A program made the position numbers and the translations under genes. The notes beneath the pieces are model-generated. The model was not told the DNA's origin. It made no database searches and was given only the letters and a program-made list of their open reading frames with translations. 64,000 nt of DNA from Oscillospiraceae bacterium (GTDB taxonomy: Bacteria; Bacillota; Clostridia; Oscillospirales; QAMX01): NCBI GenBank assembly GCA_015067715.1, contig SVLY01000004.1, forward strand, positions 1 through 64,000, given 5' to 3'. Shown here one piece after another: positions 16,961-25,846 of this stretch. Every line of letters starts with the position of its first letter. The first letter of the stretch is position 1.

Positions 16961-17884
16961 TCAAAAGATAAAGCGAAATAAGTTGTTGTGGAATATATCT
17001 ATTATACTCTCCCTGTCAAATCCCCGGGAGAAAAGCTCTTCTGCGATGAGCGCAACGTCTCCGGAACCCGATATACCCGCAGGAAGGGAATCGCACCCGT
17101 CAAGATCACAGCCAAGGCTCACGTGCTTTTCACCGCCCGGAACAAGGGAGACAAAATGGCAGATATGGTCTGCCACACGGGAAATATCGGCGCAGTTTTC
17201 GTCCACAAAGGGAGAATACAGGTTTATGCCAACGCATCCGCCGACTGATGCGATCTTTGAAAATAACTCATCCGGAATATTTCTCCGGTGGCCGCAAACC
17301 GCCCGGGAATTTGAATGACTTGCAAACACGCTTCCCGGAAAAAGCTCGGCCATGTCGGCTATTGCACAGTCGGAAGCATGGGAGACGTCCAGCTTCATCC
17401 CGAGAGCAACCGCCTTTCTGCAGAACCCGATACCGGCTGAGGTAAGTCCCCTTCCGGTCATCTCTGAGGCCGTTCCGCAAAGACCGTTATAGATATTCCA
17501 GGTGGGCGCAATGATCTTTACCCCGATCTCCGCGGCTTTTTCAAGCAACGACAGAGAACAGTCGATCACCTCTGCCCCTTCTATCCCCAGAACACCGGCA
17601 CAAAGACCGGCTTTTTCCGCGGCGATAAACTCCTTGGCGCTCGAGCATGGCGCAACGCCGGGAAAGCTAAAGTACCGGGAAATGCAGGTACCGAAAAGCT
17701 CATCCATGGGTCGGGGCGAAACGTCGCCGCATATGGCAAAGACCTGTCCCCGGGCAGAAAAGCTTTCTGCGTCAAGCTCAAGACAAAGCCTGCCGTAGCG
17801 CCCGTCAAGGGCGGTCAGAGTGTCGCAATGGCCATCGAAATAGGGCAGATCCTCAAGCGCCGAAATCGGTGTAGACGTTTTCAT
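16961..17884 (-). CDS. Membrane dipeptidase (renal dipeptidase family M19)
   Basis: 307-aa zinc hydrolase that cleaves dipeptides. Metal ligands are visible as HCD in YFDGHCDTLTA, Glu in GIEGAEVI, His in LDVSHASD and His in ASHSNSR. The ORF track begins at 17980, but ATG 17884 follows AAAGGAG with 10-nt spacing, removing a non-homologous leader. The start lies inside the 3' end of yraN (32-nt overlap). No signal peptide is seen, so it is cytosolic despite the family name. Confidence 0.92.
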   Translation of the reverse strand: MKTSTPISALEDLPYFDGHCDTLTALDGRYGRLCLELDAESFSARGQVFAICGDVSPRPMDELFGTCISRYFSFPGVAPCSSAKEFIAAEKAGLCAGVLGIEGAEVIDCSLSLLEKAAEIGVKIIAPTWNIYNGLCGTASEMTGRGLTSAGIGFCRKAVALGMKLDVSHASDCAIADMAELFPGSVFASHSNSRAVCGHRRNIPDELFSKIASVGGCVGINLYSPFVDENCADISRVADHICHFVSLVPGGEKHVSLGCDLDGCDSLPAGISGSGDVALIAEELFSRGFDRESIIDIFHNNLFRFIF

Positions 17885-18245
17885 GATGTGTGATCTCCTT
17901 TGGGGGCTCATCCCGGTAATCCCCGGCAAGCACTTCGATAACGTCGAAACGCACCGGTCTGTCGTCCGACCGGGAAGCAAGATAAGCCAGAGCCGCGGCC
18001 TTCATGCGGTTGATCTTGTGGGGGGACACTGCGTCGATACCCCGGGCAAAATCATAGGCCGAGCGGGTCTTGACCTCAACTATTATCACAGTCCCCCGGT
18101 GCTCGCAGATGAGATCAAGCTCCCCGTGTCGGGTACGGTAACCTGCGGCAAGCAGGGTCCATCCCTTTTTGCGAAGAAATTTTGCGGCCTCCTGCTCTCC
18201 CCATCTGCCGCGCTCACCGGAATTTTTGAACAGTATCTTTCCCAT
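17853..18245 (-). CDS. yraN: YraN/UPF0102 family endonuclease-like protein
   Basis: 130 aa with the restriction-endonuclease-like core GELDLICEHRGTVIIVEVKTRS, giving the E-D-ExK metal site. The family is widespread and often next to rnhB, as here; its role is not well defined, possibly DNA processing. Translation starts 2 nt after the rnhB stop; the Shine-Dalgarno is weak, suggesting coupling. Confidence 0.9.
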   Translation of the reverse strand: MGKILFKNSGERGRWGEQEAAKFLRKKGWTLLAAGYRTRHGELDLICEHRGTVIIVEVKTRSAYDFARGIDAVSPHKINRMKAAALAYLASRSDDRPVRFDVIEVLAGDYRDEPPKEITHHENVYTDFGA

Positions 18246-18247
18246 AA

Positions 18248-18874
18248 TTACTTGGTGTGAAGGTTCTTTAAAAACGACGGACGGTGATACTGGGTAACAC
18301 CGAGGCGCTTGATCGCCTCGTAATGGGCCGCCGTGGGATAGCCCTTGTGGGCGGCAAAGCCGTAGCCCGGGCAGATACCGTCCAGCTCCACCATGTAACG
18401 GTCACGGGAAACCTTTGCAAGGACGGACGCCGCCGCAACTGCGGCGCTTTTGGCATCGCCCTTTACAAGGGACGCGGCGTTGTACCCTTCAAAGCCCCGG
18501 CAAACGCTGCCGTCGATGAGCACTATCCCCGGCTTTTGGGAAAGCGCGTCAACTGAGCGGCGCATGGCGGAAAGACTTGCGTTGAGAATGTTTTTTTCTT
18601 CTATCTCCGGCACCCATGCGGGCTCGACGTGCCAGCACAGGGCTGTTTCTTTTATGATATCAAAAAGCTCCTCGCGCTTTTTCTCGCTGAGCTTTTTGGA
18701 GTCGTTAAGACCCTCGATCCTTGTTCCCGGGGCAAAAATCACAGCAGCGGCGAAAACCGGACCTGCCAAAGGTCCGCGCCCGGCCTCGTCGGCGCCGCAA
18801 ACGTAGCCATGCTTCTCAAAAAGCTCCTCGTCGTGGAAAAAAAGATGGGAATTGTCCTTAGTTCTTCCGGCCAT
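18248..18874 (-). CDS. rnhB: Ribonuclease HII
   Basis: Removes ribonucleotides and RNA-DNA hybrids. 208 aa. The catalytic signature CGADEAGRGPLAGPVFAAAV (near residues 22-41) supplies Asp-Glu; later acidic residues lie in VLIDGSVCRG near 122 and the C-terminal KVSRDRYMVELD. The start codon overlaps the ylqF stop, so the two are coupled. Confidence 0.97.
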   Translation of the reverse strand: MAGRTKDNSHLFFHDEELFEKHGYVCGADEAGRGPLAGPVFAAAVIFAPGTRIEGLNDSKKLSEKKREELFDIIKETALCWHVEPAWVPEIEEKNILNASLSAMRRSVDALSQKPGIVLIDGSVCRGFEGYNAASLVKGDAKSAAVAAASVLAKVSRDRYMVELDGICPGYGFAAHKGYPTAAHYEAIKRLGVTQYHRPSFLKNLHTK

Positions 18875-19785
18875 TATTTCTCCTCTGCCGTGTCCAGCAT
18901 GACGGTCTCAAGACTGAATCTGCCAAGCTTTCCTGCCCGGTACTCGTCGAGAAGAATGCGCGAGCCACGCTCGGTATCCCCAACACCGCCGCGCATCAAA
19001 AAGCCCCGCTTTGCGCAGAAGGCCTCCAAAGCGTCGCCGCCACGCATAACGAGCTGACTTCTCTCGCCGTCTTTAGCTTCGAGTATCGCAACCAGCGCTT
19101 CTGCGCCGACGATCTTTCCGATGGCCTCCGGGAACTTACAGCCCAGCTCAGCCAAAAGCTCGGCGGCAAGCTCCTCGGTGTCGTAAACGTCGTCCTTAAC
19201 GGCGCCGGTCATCGCAAGGTGACGGGCGGCAATTGCGGGCTCAAGTCTCGGGGCAAGCAGACCCGGAGTGTCGAGAAGATCAAGTCCGCCCCTGAGGCGG
19301 ATCCAGGAGAGCTGACGGGTAACACCGGGACGGTCCTCGGTCTTTGCAGGCTTTCTGCCGGTGAGGCGGTTGATAAAGCTGGACTTGCCCACGTTGGGAA
19401 TGCCCACGACCATGACCTTTATGGAAAGGCCGCCGACACCCTTGCTCTCCCGTCTGGCAAGCTTTTCAGCAAGAAGTCCCTGGGCCGCAGGAACGAAGGC
19501 CTGAACTCCGTTTCCGCTTTTTGCATCGCAGGCAAGAGCGGCGTAGCCCTTTGAGCGGTAATAAGAAAGCCAGCGGTCTGTCTCGGTGCGGTCGGCAAGG
19601 TCGGAGCGGTTGAGAATGATAAGCCGGGGCTTGTTCTGGCAAAGCCTGTCAAGCTCCCGGTTTCTGCCGGAGATGGGAATTCGGGCATCGGTTATCTCGG
19701 CGACAACGTCGACCTTGCCGATCCTGTCGCCCAGTTCTCTCATAGTACGGGCCATATGCCCGGGATACCAGTTAATTCCTGCCAT
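18874..19785 (-). CDS. ylqF: Ribosome biogenesis GTPase YlqF/RbgA
   Basis: 303-aa circularly permuted GTPase that assists late 50S assembly. The G4 motif LNRSDLADR (near 57) precedes G1 GIPNVGKSSFIN (near 131) and G3 LLDTPGLL (near 176), which is the permuted order of this family. The N-terminal WYPGHMARTMRE is diagnostic. It lies 2 nt after lepB; rplS-lepB-ylqF-rnhB is a common Firmicute order. Confidence 0.97.
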   Translation of the reverse strand: MAGINWYPGHMARTMRELGDRIGKVDVVAEITDARIPISGRNRELDRLCQNKPRLIILNRSDLADRTETDRWLSYYRSKGYAALACDAKSGNGVQAFVPAAQGLLAEKLARRESKGVGGLSIKVMVVGIPNVGKSSFINRLTGRKPAKTEDRPGVTRQLSWIRLRGGLDLLDTPGLLAPRLEPAIAARHLAMTGAVKDDVYDTEELAAELLAELGCKFPEAIGKIVGAEALVAILEAKDGERSQLVMRGGDALEAFCAKRGFLMRGGVGDTERGSRILLDEYRAGKLGRFSLETVMLDTAEEK

Positions 19786-19786
19786 T

Positions 19787-20368
19787 TTATTTCACAACTC
19801 CGAAATCCTTGATGGGTAATACTCTGAGCACCACGTGCCCCAAAACCTGCCGCTCGTCGATAAGGCCGACACGGCTGTCCCGGCTGTCCGTTGAGCCGTT
19901 TCGGTTATCCCCCATGACGAAAAGCATACCCTCGGGGACTGTCAGGGGAAAAGCAACGTCTGCGGCTGTGGCTGTGGGAGAGAGAATATAGTCCTCCTGA
20001 AGTACCCGCGTCACACCGTTTACGTCGGTAACACTGACCTCATGGGTGGCAAAATTGATGTTGACAGTCTCTCCGCCGGAGGCAATAATGCGCTTGACGA
20101 TGGGCTCCTGAAAATAGAGATTGTCCATTGCGATAACGACGATATCTCCGTTTTCCGGCTCATAGCCAAGCTTTGAGATGATAAGCGTGTCCCTCTCGTG
20201 AAGGGTGTTTACCATTGAAGTGCCCACGACCGTAGTCACCTTGAAAAACAGAGTAAAAAGCAAAACGATGGCAATAAGCGCGTAAACAACGGCGTCGCAC
20301 CATTCGTAAATTGCAAGGGCAATATCGCGGTCTTTTTTGGGCGGAGCAAGCTCGGGACCGGTCTGCAT
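19787..20368 (-). CDS. lepB: Signal peptidase I
   Basis: 193-aa membrane protease that removes signal peptides. One N-terminal helix (about residues 24-43) anchors it. Catalytic S51 is in VGTSMVNTLH and Lys92 in PIVKRIIASGGETV. The GDNRNGSTDSRDSR box near 154 is conserved. AAGGAGG precedes the ATG. It follows the rplS terminator, so part of its transcription may depend on readthrough. Confidence 0.97.
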   Translation of the reverse strand: MQTGPELAPPKKDRDIALAIYEWCDAVVYALIAIVLLFTLFFKVTTVVGTSMVNTLHERDTLIISKLGYEPENGDIVVIAMDNLYFQEPIVKRIIASGGETVNINFATHEVSVTDVNGVTRVLQEDYILSPTATAADVAFPLTVPEGMLFVMGDNRNGSTDSRDSRVGLIDERQVLGHVVLRVLPIKDFGVVK

Positions 20369-20404
20369 ATTGTAAGCCTCCTTCGTAAGGGTCGTTTTTC
20401 AGAG

Positions 20405-20437
20405 AAAAAACGGGGCATATATACATATGCCCCGTTT
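20405..20437 (-). terminator. Intrinsic terminator between rplS and lepB
   Basis: AAACGGGGCATAT-GTAT-ATATGCCCCGTTTTTT on the minus strand: a 13-bp stem and T6. It would cap rplS mRNA and lower expression of the downstream lepB-ylqF-rnhB run. Confidence 0.9.
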
Positions 20438-20449
20438 GATTCGGAAATG

Positions 20450-20791
20450 TCAGATTCTTTCCTTGACTTTGGCAGCCTTGCCGACTCTGTTGCGCAGGTA
20501 GTAGAGCTTTGCTCTGCGGACCTTTGCCTTGCGGACGACTTCGACCTTCTGAACGCTCGGGCAATGAACGGGGAAAACCCTTTCAACACCAACACCGTAG
20601 GAAACACGGCGAACAGTAAAGCTCTCGTTAAGACCGCCGTGCTTCTTGGCAATGACGGTACCCTCGAAAATCTGAACTCTTTCGCGGCTGCCTTCCTTGA
20701 CCTTCACGTACACCTTAACAGTGTCACCGACTGCAAACTGAAGCTCGTCGGAGCGCTTGTACATGCTTTCAAGCTTTTCTACCAGGTTCAT
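20450..20791 (-). CDS. rplS: 50S ribosomal protein L19
   Basis: 113-aa ribosomal protein at the subunit interface. [12 protein letters not shown] and [21 protein letters not shown] are the family signatures. The ORF track uses a TTG at 20818, but ATG 20791 follows AAAGGAG by 9 nt and gives the normal length starting MNLVEKLES. It has a strong promoter, a structured leader of about 140 nt and its own terminator. Confidence 0.97.
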   Translation of the reverse strand: MNLVEKLESMYKRSDELQFAVGDTVKVYVKVKEGSRERVQIFEGTVIAKKHGGLNESFTVRRVSYGVGVERVFPVHCPSVQKVEVVRKAKVRRAKLYYLRNRVGKAAKVKERI

Positions 20792-20794
20792 CTG

Positions 20795-20932
20795 TACCTT
20801 CTCCTTTGTATCGGCCAAAAATAACGCCGATTCGTAACATTCATTCCCGGTTTCTTTAAGGCTGCGTTACCGCCCCCGGCAGAGGAATGCGCTGGCAGTG
20901 AACGTAAAAACTACATTCAACCGCACAATAAC
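20795..20932 (-). promoter_or_regulatory. Structured 5' leader of rplS
   Basis: About 140 nt lie between the promoter and the rplS start with no ORF. A hairpin ATCGGC-(10 nt)-GCCGAT at 20810-20831 ends just before AAAGGAG, and an upstream segment can pair CGTT...TGCC with GGCGG...AACG. Some Firmicutes carry an L19 leader that binds the protein; homology to it could not be tested, so autoregulation is inference. Confidence 0.4.
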
Positions 20933-20938
20933 TTTGAT

Positions 20939-20967
20939 ATTATACCACAACGCAATACAGATTGCAA
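20939..20967 (-). promoter_or_regulatory. Sigma-A promoter of rplS
   Basis: Minus strand TTGCAA, 17-nt spacer, TATAAT. Confidence 0.85.
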
Positions 20968-20991
20968 TAGTATTTTAAAAATATTTTTCTG

Positions 20992-22401
20992 TTACTCTAC
21001 CCATTCGTAGTTTACGAAGGTCTCGTTAAAGGCGATGTTGTTTGCCCCCACCTCGATAGCTTCCCACTGCTCTCTCGTTCCGGCATAGAATATCTCGCTA
21101 AATGACGGACAGTTCAAAAACGCGCTGTTGTCGATGACCTTAAGCTTGTCGCTGAAGTGGAGATATTCAATTCCCTCACAGCCGTCAAAAGCACCAAGGC
21201 CAATGACCTCGAGAGAATCGGAAAAATATACCTCAGTGAGGTTTGTTGCCCCGTAGAAGGCTTTTCTGCCGATCTCAACAACACTGTCCGGAATATGAAG
21301 CTCTGTGTCGGGCTTATACCGATGGTAATAGTAAAGAACGCTCATGTCCTTGTTGTAAAGGGTAAGGTCACTGGCAGAGTAAAACTGATTGTCAGCGCTT
21401 ACATTGAGCTCAGCAAGGAGGTCGCTCTCGTCTACCACCGTGGGGTCGATATACTCGGCTCCGCTGCCGATGTTAAGCACCTCAAGGTTAAGACATTTTC
21501 CGAAGGCTTTGTAACCAACGTACTGAATGTGGTCGGGAACCGTGTATTCAACGAGACCCTCGCATGAAAAGAAGGTGTAATCCTCGATCCTTGTGATGGA
21601 GGTGGGTATCTCAAGCTCGGTTATGCTCACACAGTCCGCAAAGGCCCGCTCACCTATATAGGTGACAGTCTCGGGAATCTTGATATCGGATAAATGCGTG
21701 CAGAGATTAAAGGCGCAATCGCCGATGATCTCAACGTTTTCGCCGATATTGACCTTTTCGAGGCGGCTTCGTATTCCGTCCATTCTGCCGTTAAGGGCAG
21801 TAAAGGCCGTGGAGATAAATCTGACCTCCTCGGGGATGGTGACCTCTCTCTCATGTCCGAGATAGCGGATCAAAATGCCCTGGCCAACGATAACGAAGTC
21901 TTCCTTTGCGGAATTGAGCCATTCCGTTAAAGTGAAAGCGTAAGGTCCAATGGACTCAAGACAATCGGGAACGTCAACTTTTTTGAGCTTCAGGCAGTTA
22001 TAGAAGGCCTTTGCTCCGATATAAAGGCAGTTATCGGACATGTCGACCTTGATAAGCTCCTGGTTCTGCTCAAAGGCAGACTCCCCTATGTAAATAACGC
22101 TGTCGGGAATAGTGACCTTAACAAGTCCGCAGTCGAAATAGGCTTTTTCTTCGATACGGGAAACCTGCATTCCGTCGATCTCGGAGGGGATGGTGTGACG
22201 GGTGTAGCCGCCGGTGTATTTCGTTATGCCAACAGTCCCGTCGCTGTAGACGTTATACTCAAAGCCCTCCACAGAGCCCGAACCCGTAACCTGGGCATCT
22301 AAATCGCCAATGGGTTCGATCTCTTCTCCGCCGCATGCGGCAAGGGGAAGGAAAAGTGAGAACACAAGCAAAAGTGAAATAAGGAGTTTTGTTTTCTTCA
22401 T
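20992..22401 (-). CDS. Secreted leucine-rich-repeat lipoprotein (BspA type)
   Basis: 469 aa. The signal peptide ends in the lipobox LAAC (Cys near 23), so it is anchored on the outer face of the membrane. The body is a series of roughly 23-residue LRR_5 repeats such as LVKVTIPDSVIYIGESAFEQ and LSDIKIPETVTYIGERAFAD. Such domains mediate adhesion or protein binding. The last segment (IFYAGTREQWEAIEVG) is a common capping motif. It is the third of three exported proteins read in the same direction. Confidence 0.9.
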   Translation of the reverse strand: MKKTKLLISLLLVFSLFLPLAACGGEEIEPIGDLDAQVTGSGSVEGFEYNVYSDGTVGITKYTGGYTRHTIPSEIDGMQVSRIEEKAYFDCGLVKVTIPDSVIYIGESAFEQNQELIKVDMSDNCLYIGAKAFYNCLKLKKVDVPDCLESIGPYAFTLTEWLNSAKEDFVIVGQGILIRYLGHEREVTIPEEVRFISTAFTALNGRMDGIRSRLEKVNIGENVEIIGDCAFNLCTHLSDIKIPETVTYIGERAFADCVSITELEIPTSITRIEDYTFFSCEGLVEYTVPDHIQYVGYKAFGKCLNLEVLNIGSGAEYIDPTVVDESDLLAELNVSADNQFYSASDLTLYNKDMSVLYYYHRYKPDTELHIPDSVVEIGRKAFYGATNLTEVYFSDSLEVIGLGAFDGCEGIEYLHFSDKLKVIDNSAFLNCPSFSEIFYAGTREQWEAIEVGANNIAFNETFVNYEWVE

Positions 22402-22433
22402 AGATAAAAATCCTCTTTATTGCTGAAATAGGG

Positions 22434-23657
22434 TCATTTTATAAGCTCATCAAAACCGTCGCGCCCCATGCCAACGAGCGAAGAAATATTCTCGCCCACC
22501 GCAAGGTTTATCTTCCATACGTACCAGTCGCTCATGGAAGAGTAATAGATCCGGTAAAGCCCGTCGGTCTTTACAATTGAAAGCCTGTAGATCGAGCAAT
22601 TGTCGTAACCCGAAACGCTGTCGTCAGGAGAAAGGATCTGAACGGGATCCGTCCAGTGAAGCCCGTCGTAGGACATGGCGTAATAGGCATCCAGCCCCAC
22701 GAGGTTGTTTGAGCTGTTCTGAGGTCTGGCGCAGAAGACGGTCTCGTAAACACCGTTTTCAAAAATAATATCCTGATGCCAGATATTATAGCCCCATACC
22801 TCCAGATCCGTTGCCTCAAGCTCACCCCAGTTATACCCGTCCGCCGATTGGGTACGCCATATCTTTCCGTCGCGCATGGAATACCACATGGTATATCCAC
22901 CCTCGGGGTTCAGCATTACCACCGGACTTAGCACGGGATCGAAATTCCATTCGCTTCCGGCAAGCATGATCTCCTCTTCGCTCCAGTTCACACCGTCGGA
23001 CGAGGTCATGCGGAGAACAACACCCCCGTTGGAGTCGGCGTTGATCCCGTTGCCGTAATAGGGATTCCAGCGGAACCAAAGCTCCATGACGTTGCCGTTA
23101 AGGAGAATATGGGGGTCGGAATAGTGGGCTCCCCCCTCAAGAGAGGGTGGATAACCGGTGACGGGGTTGGATATCCCCTCGGGCTCAGTCCAGGCTATAC
23201 CGTCGTGTGAGACGGCAATACAGGGGTTTTCGTAGTCGTCGTCACAGTAAGGATAGGGCGTGTAGGCCATCCAGTATTCCCAGCCATTCCACCCTTCCGG
23301 TATATAGAGCACCTTTGGGTGACAGCTCTGATCGTAGCCGTCGAAGGTAGCAATATCCAGAGGCTCTGCCGCGTTGGCGTAAACGGGAGGCTCGATCTCA
23401 AGGGAAAAGATATCCACGGTAGTCGTGGTGGTGGCCTCGGTGGTGGTCTCTGCGGTGGAGGTTGTTTCGGTGGTCGTCACCGCGGTGGTTTCCGTTGTGG
23501 TCTCGGGAGGAAGAGTTTCGGGCAAGGGAGAAAAAGTCGTCACAGGGGTCGTATCCGAAGACGTCCCTGTCGTGCTTTCCGTTTGGACTGGCACAGTTCC
23601 GCAGGCAGAACAGAGGCAGAAAGCCAAAAGCAAAACTAATATGAAATATTTTTTCAT
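22434..23657 (-). CDS. Exported protein with Thr-rich linker and glycosidase-like beta-propeller
   Basis: 407 aa. An N-terminal signal ends in a probable lipobox (CSAC, Cys 19; the -3 residue is Cys rather than Leu). Residues about 25-85 are a Thr/Glu-rich low-complexity linker. The rest repeats blade-like segments (NPCIAVSHDGIAWTEPEG; VVLRMTSSDGVNWSEEEI; YYAMSYDGLHWTDPVQ) like GH43/GH32-type five-bladed propellers. Catalytic acids cannot be assigned, so enzyme activity is uncertain. It overlaps the upstream gene by 4 nt. Confidence 0.78.
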   Translation of the reverse strand: MKKYFILVLLLAFCLCSACGTVPVQTESTTGTSSDTTPVTTFSPLPETLPPETTTETTAVTTTETTSTAETTTEATTTTTVDIFSLEIEPPVYANAAEPLDIATFDGYDQSCHPKVLYIPEGWNGWEYWMAYTPYPYCDDDYENPCIAVSHDGIAWTEPEGISNPVTGYPPSLEGGAHYSDPHILLNGNVMELWFRWNPYYGNGINADSNGGVVLRMTSSDGVNWSEEEIMLAGSEWNFDPVLSPVVMLNPEGGYTMWYSMRDGKIWRTQSADGYNWGELEATDLEVWGYNIWHQDIIFENGVYETVFCARPQNSSNNLVGLDAYYAMSYDGLHWTDPVQILSPDDSVSGYDNCSIYRLSIVKTDGLYRIYYSSMSDWYVWKINLAVGENISSLVGMGRDGFDELIK

Positions 23658-24904
23658 GACACGATAAAGCCGTCGGGCATAAAGCGCGCGCCGATGAGGG
23701 AACAGGGCTTGGAAACGGTCTCGCCGTTGATTATCATCTCGCTGGAAGAGCCGCCGTCAAGGTTTGCGGCGTTAACTGCGCCGAAGTCAAGAAGTATCTG
23801 GGTGGCTTCCTTCTGAGTTGCACCCAGGCTGCCGCCGGCCCCGCGTCCGTCAATGACCAGGAAGAGGAACGCACCGTCCGCTCTCTGGCCGATACAGGTT
23901 CGGGGCTGGATTCCGCTGCCGCCGGTGCCAACTATCTCAGACTGTTTTCCGTTCACAACAAGGAAGGGCGGGTCGGGGTTGTCGAAGCTGACCGCATCGC
24001 GGATGTCAAGCTCAAGGAATTCGGATTTTGTATACTGCCCGAGGACGAGAATATTGCCGTGGGTTATGCCGATAACGTTGACCTTGGTGTTGGCCCAATC
24101 GTAAACACCGTTGGCCTCGGGTCCCCAGTACATAAGCTCTCCGTTGTAACAGAGAACACCGTCGGGACAGCCGCCGTTGCCCTCGCCGTCCGGGTCGTAG
24201 AACGCACCGCCGTTGATGGCGGCAATTGCGCCGGTTGCCTCAACCATTGCAGAGAGCTGCTGTCCCCGGGAATAGTTCCACCAGCTTCCGCCGGAAGCGG
24301 CGTTGGAGAGAATACTTTCGGAAACGCAGAGAGAGACCCGCGAGGGGTCGGAGATGACAAGCATATAGCCCGAATAGGTAGGACCGCTTACTCCCACAAG
24401 CTGAATACCCTCAAGCCCGTCGGTCTGGGGCATGGCGTCCGGGTGGTCGGCAAACATCTGGTCTGCTGTGAGAGGAGGCTTTGTGACTTCGGTCACAGTA
24501 TCGGTTCCGGGAACTGTGGAGGAAACCGCATCACCGGTACCCTGGTTTTCGGGAAGAAGCTGACCGGGCATATTAACCGTGCCCTGGTTATCGCTTGCGG
24601 CAGTTGTAACGGTTATCTGAATAAGGGAGGGGTCGGTCTTGTCGTCGGAGGCGAGAGTCTGGTTTCTCTCGTAGATCTCGGCGATGGTCTTTTCGCTGAG
24701 GAAGGCCGTTGCCATAAACTTGGCCGCAGAGGTCTCAAGCATGGTAATGGCGTAAAGGTCCCGGAGCTGGGTGAAGGGGCCGTAGAGCAATATGAGAAAA
24801 GACACCACGAGGGCAGACAGAGCAGAGCCCACGGAAAACAGCACGTATCTTAAAACGCGCTTAGTTTTCAGCTTGGATTTTTTCTTCTTGAGTTCTTCAG
24901 GCAT
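23654..24904 (-). CDS. Phosphodiester glycosidase (NAGPA) family membrane protein
   Basis: 416 aa. One N-terminal helix (about 18-40) anchors a long Thr/Gly/Pro-rich spacer and a C-terminal NAGPA domain: AIAAINGGAFYDPDGEG near 230, QPRTCIGQRADGAFLFLVIDGRG near 335, and AANLDGGSSSEMIINGE near 385. Related domains cleave sugar-phosphodiester links in exopolysaccharides or wall polymers. First gene of the exported trio, with a promoter 45 nt upstream. Confidence 0.9.
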   Translation of the reverse strand: MPEELKKKKSKLKTKRVLRYVLFSVGSALSALVVSFLILLYGPFTQLRDLYAITMLETSAAKFMATAFLSEKTIAEIYERNQTLASDDKTDPSLIQITVTTAASDNQGTVNMPGQLLPENQGTGDAVSSTVPGTDTVTEVTKPPLTADQMFADHPDAMPQTDGLEGIQLVGVSGPTYSGYMLVISDPSRVSLCVSESILSNAASGGSWWNYSRGQQLSAMVEATGAIAAINGGAFYDPDGEGNGGCPDGVLCYNGELMYWGPEANGVYDWANTKVNVIGITHGNILVLGQYTKSEFLELDIRDAVSFDNPDPPFLVVNGKQSEIVGTGGSGIQPRTCIGQRADGAFLFLVIDGRGAGGSLGATQKEATQILLDFGAVNAANLDGGSSSEMIINGETVSKPCSLIGARFMPDGFIVS

Positions 24905-24950
24905 ATGGTTAACCCCCTGTTTACAAAGGATGATAAACTCTCACCTATAT

Positions 24951-24978
24951 ATTATATCACCAAAGTTTTATAAATCAA
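24951..24978 (-). promoter_or_regulatory. Promoter of the NAGPA/propeller/LRR gene run
   Basis: Minus strand TTGATT, 16-nt spacer, TATAAT. GGGGG before the gene start at 24904 serves as ribosome binding site. Confidence 0.65.
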
Positions 24979-24991
24979 GAGCCAAACCCAC

Positions 24992-25020
24992 TTGACGAAC
25001 GGCGCAGGTTAATCTATAAT
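24992..25020 (+). promoter_or_regulatory. Promoter of the HAD hydrolase at 25.06 kb
   Basis: TTGACG, 17-nt spacer, TATAAT, 34 nt before the ATG. Confidence 0.8.
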
Positions 25021-25054
25021 ACTAAAAAAACACCGCACAGGAGGCAAAACCCAC

Positions 25055-25795
25055 ATGAACTACGGAAGCAAACCCAAAATGGTCCTCTTCGACGTTGGAG
25101 GAACTCTTTTCGAGGACGGAAAATGTTATCCCCTCGAAGGCCTTGCCAAGCTAAGACTCCTTGCTAAAAATCCCGAAGCAACCACCGATGAAAGGCTTTT
25201 TCAGCTTTGGGAAGAATATATGGACGAGATCGACGTGCCCAGAAAATCAAAAAGCGGCGTCGGTCTTGACATTCCCCTTTGCGCTCCGCTGAAATACGCC
25301 ATTATGCACTCCGGTCTGGAGTTTGACCTCTCCACTTACGAGCTGGAAGAGCTATTCGACCGCTACAACTCCACCCGGGAATTCGTTCCCGGAATACGCG
25401 AGCTTCTTTCCACTCTGGAAAACCTCGGCATTCGCGCGGCGGTTATCTCCAACAACATGATGAGCGGCGAAAGCCTTGAGCTTGCAGTAAAGCACTGGCT
25501 GCCGGATTCAAAAATGGAATTCTGCCTTACCAGCGCAGACCTTCTCTTCACAAAGCCCTTCCCCAGGATCTTCACAGCCGCCGTGGGCAAGGCACATCTC
25601 GCCCCCGAAGACTGCTGGTACTGCGGCGACGGTAAAGTGCCGGACGTGGACGGCGGAAGCTCTGCCGGTCTTACGCCCGTGCTCATCGACGTTAAAATGG
25701 ACTCCCCCTGTGAAATGCGCTTCGACTGTGCAAAGGGAGAATACATGACCGTAAACAGCTGGAACGTCCTTGCCGATCATCTGAAAACTCTCTGA
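25055..25795 (+). CDS. HAD-superfamily hydrolase with altered motif I
   Basis: 246 aa, HAD subfamily IA shape with a helical cap (about residues 18-100). Motif I is LFDVGGTLFEDG: the nucleophile Asp is present but the second Asp (general acid/base) is Gly. Motif II is AAVISNN, motif III KPFPRIF and motif IV YCGDGKVPDVDGG. The change at the second Asp is seen in some HAD proteins and may lower phosphatase activity. AGGAGG precedes the ATG. Confidence 0.82.
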   Translation: MNYGSKPKMVLFDVGGTLFEDGKCYPLEGLAKLRLLAKNPEATTDERLFQLWEEYMDEIDVPRKSKSGVGLDIPLCAPLKYAIMHSGLEFDLSTYELEELFDRYNSTREFVPGIRELLSTLENLGIRAAVISNNMMSGESLELAVKHWLPDSKMEFCLTSADLLFTKPFPRIFTAAVGKAHLAPEDCWYCGDGKVPDVDGGSSAGLTPVLIDVKMDSPCEMRFDCAKGEYMTVNSWNVLADHLKTL

Positions 25796-25807
25796 GAATA
25801 AAACCAA

Positions 25808-25846
25808 AGCTCCGCAGAAGATATATCCTGCGGAGCTCTTTTTTAT
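25808..25846 (+). terminator. Bidirectional terminator between HAD gene and pcrA
   Basis: AGCTCCGCAG and CTGCGGAGCT form a 10-bp stem with T-tract on the plus strand, at the convergent gene ends. Confidence 0.85.
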
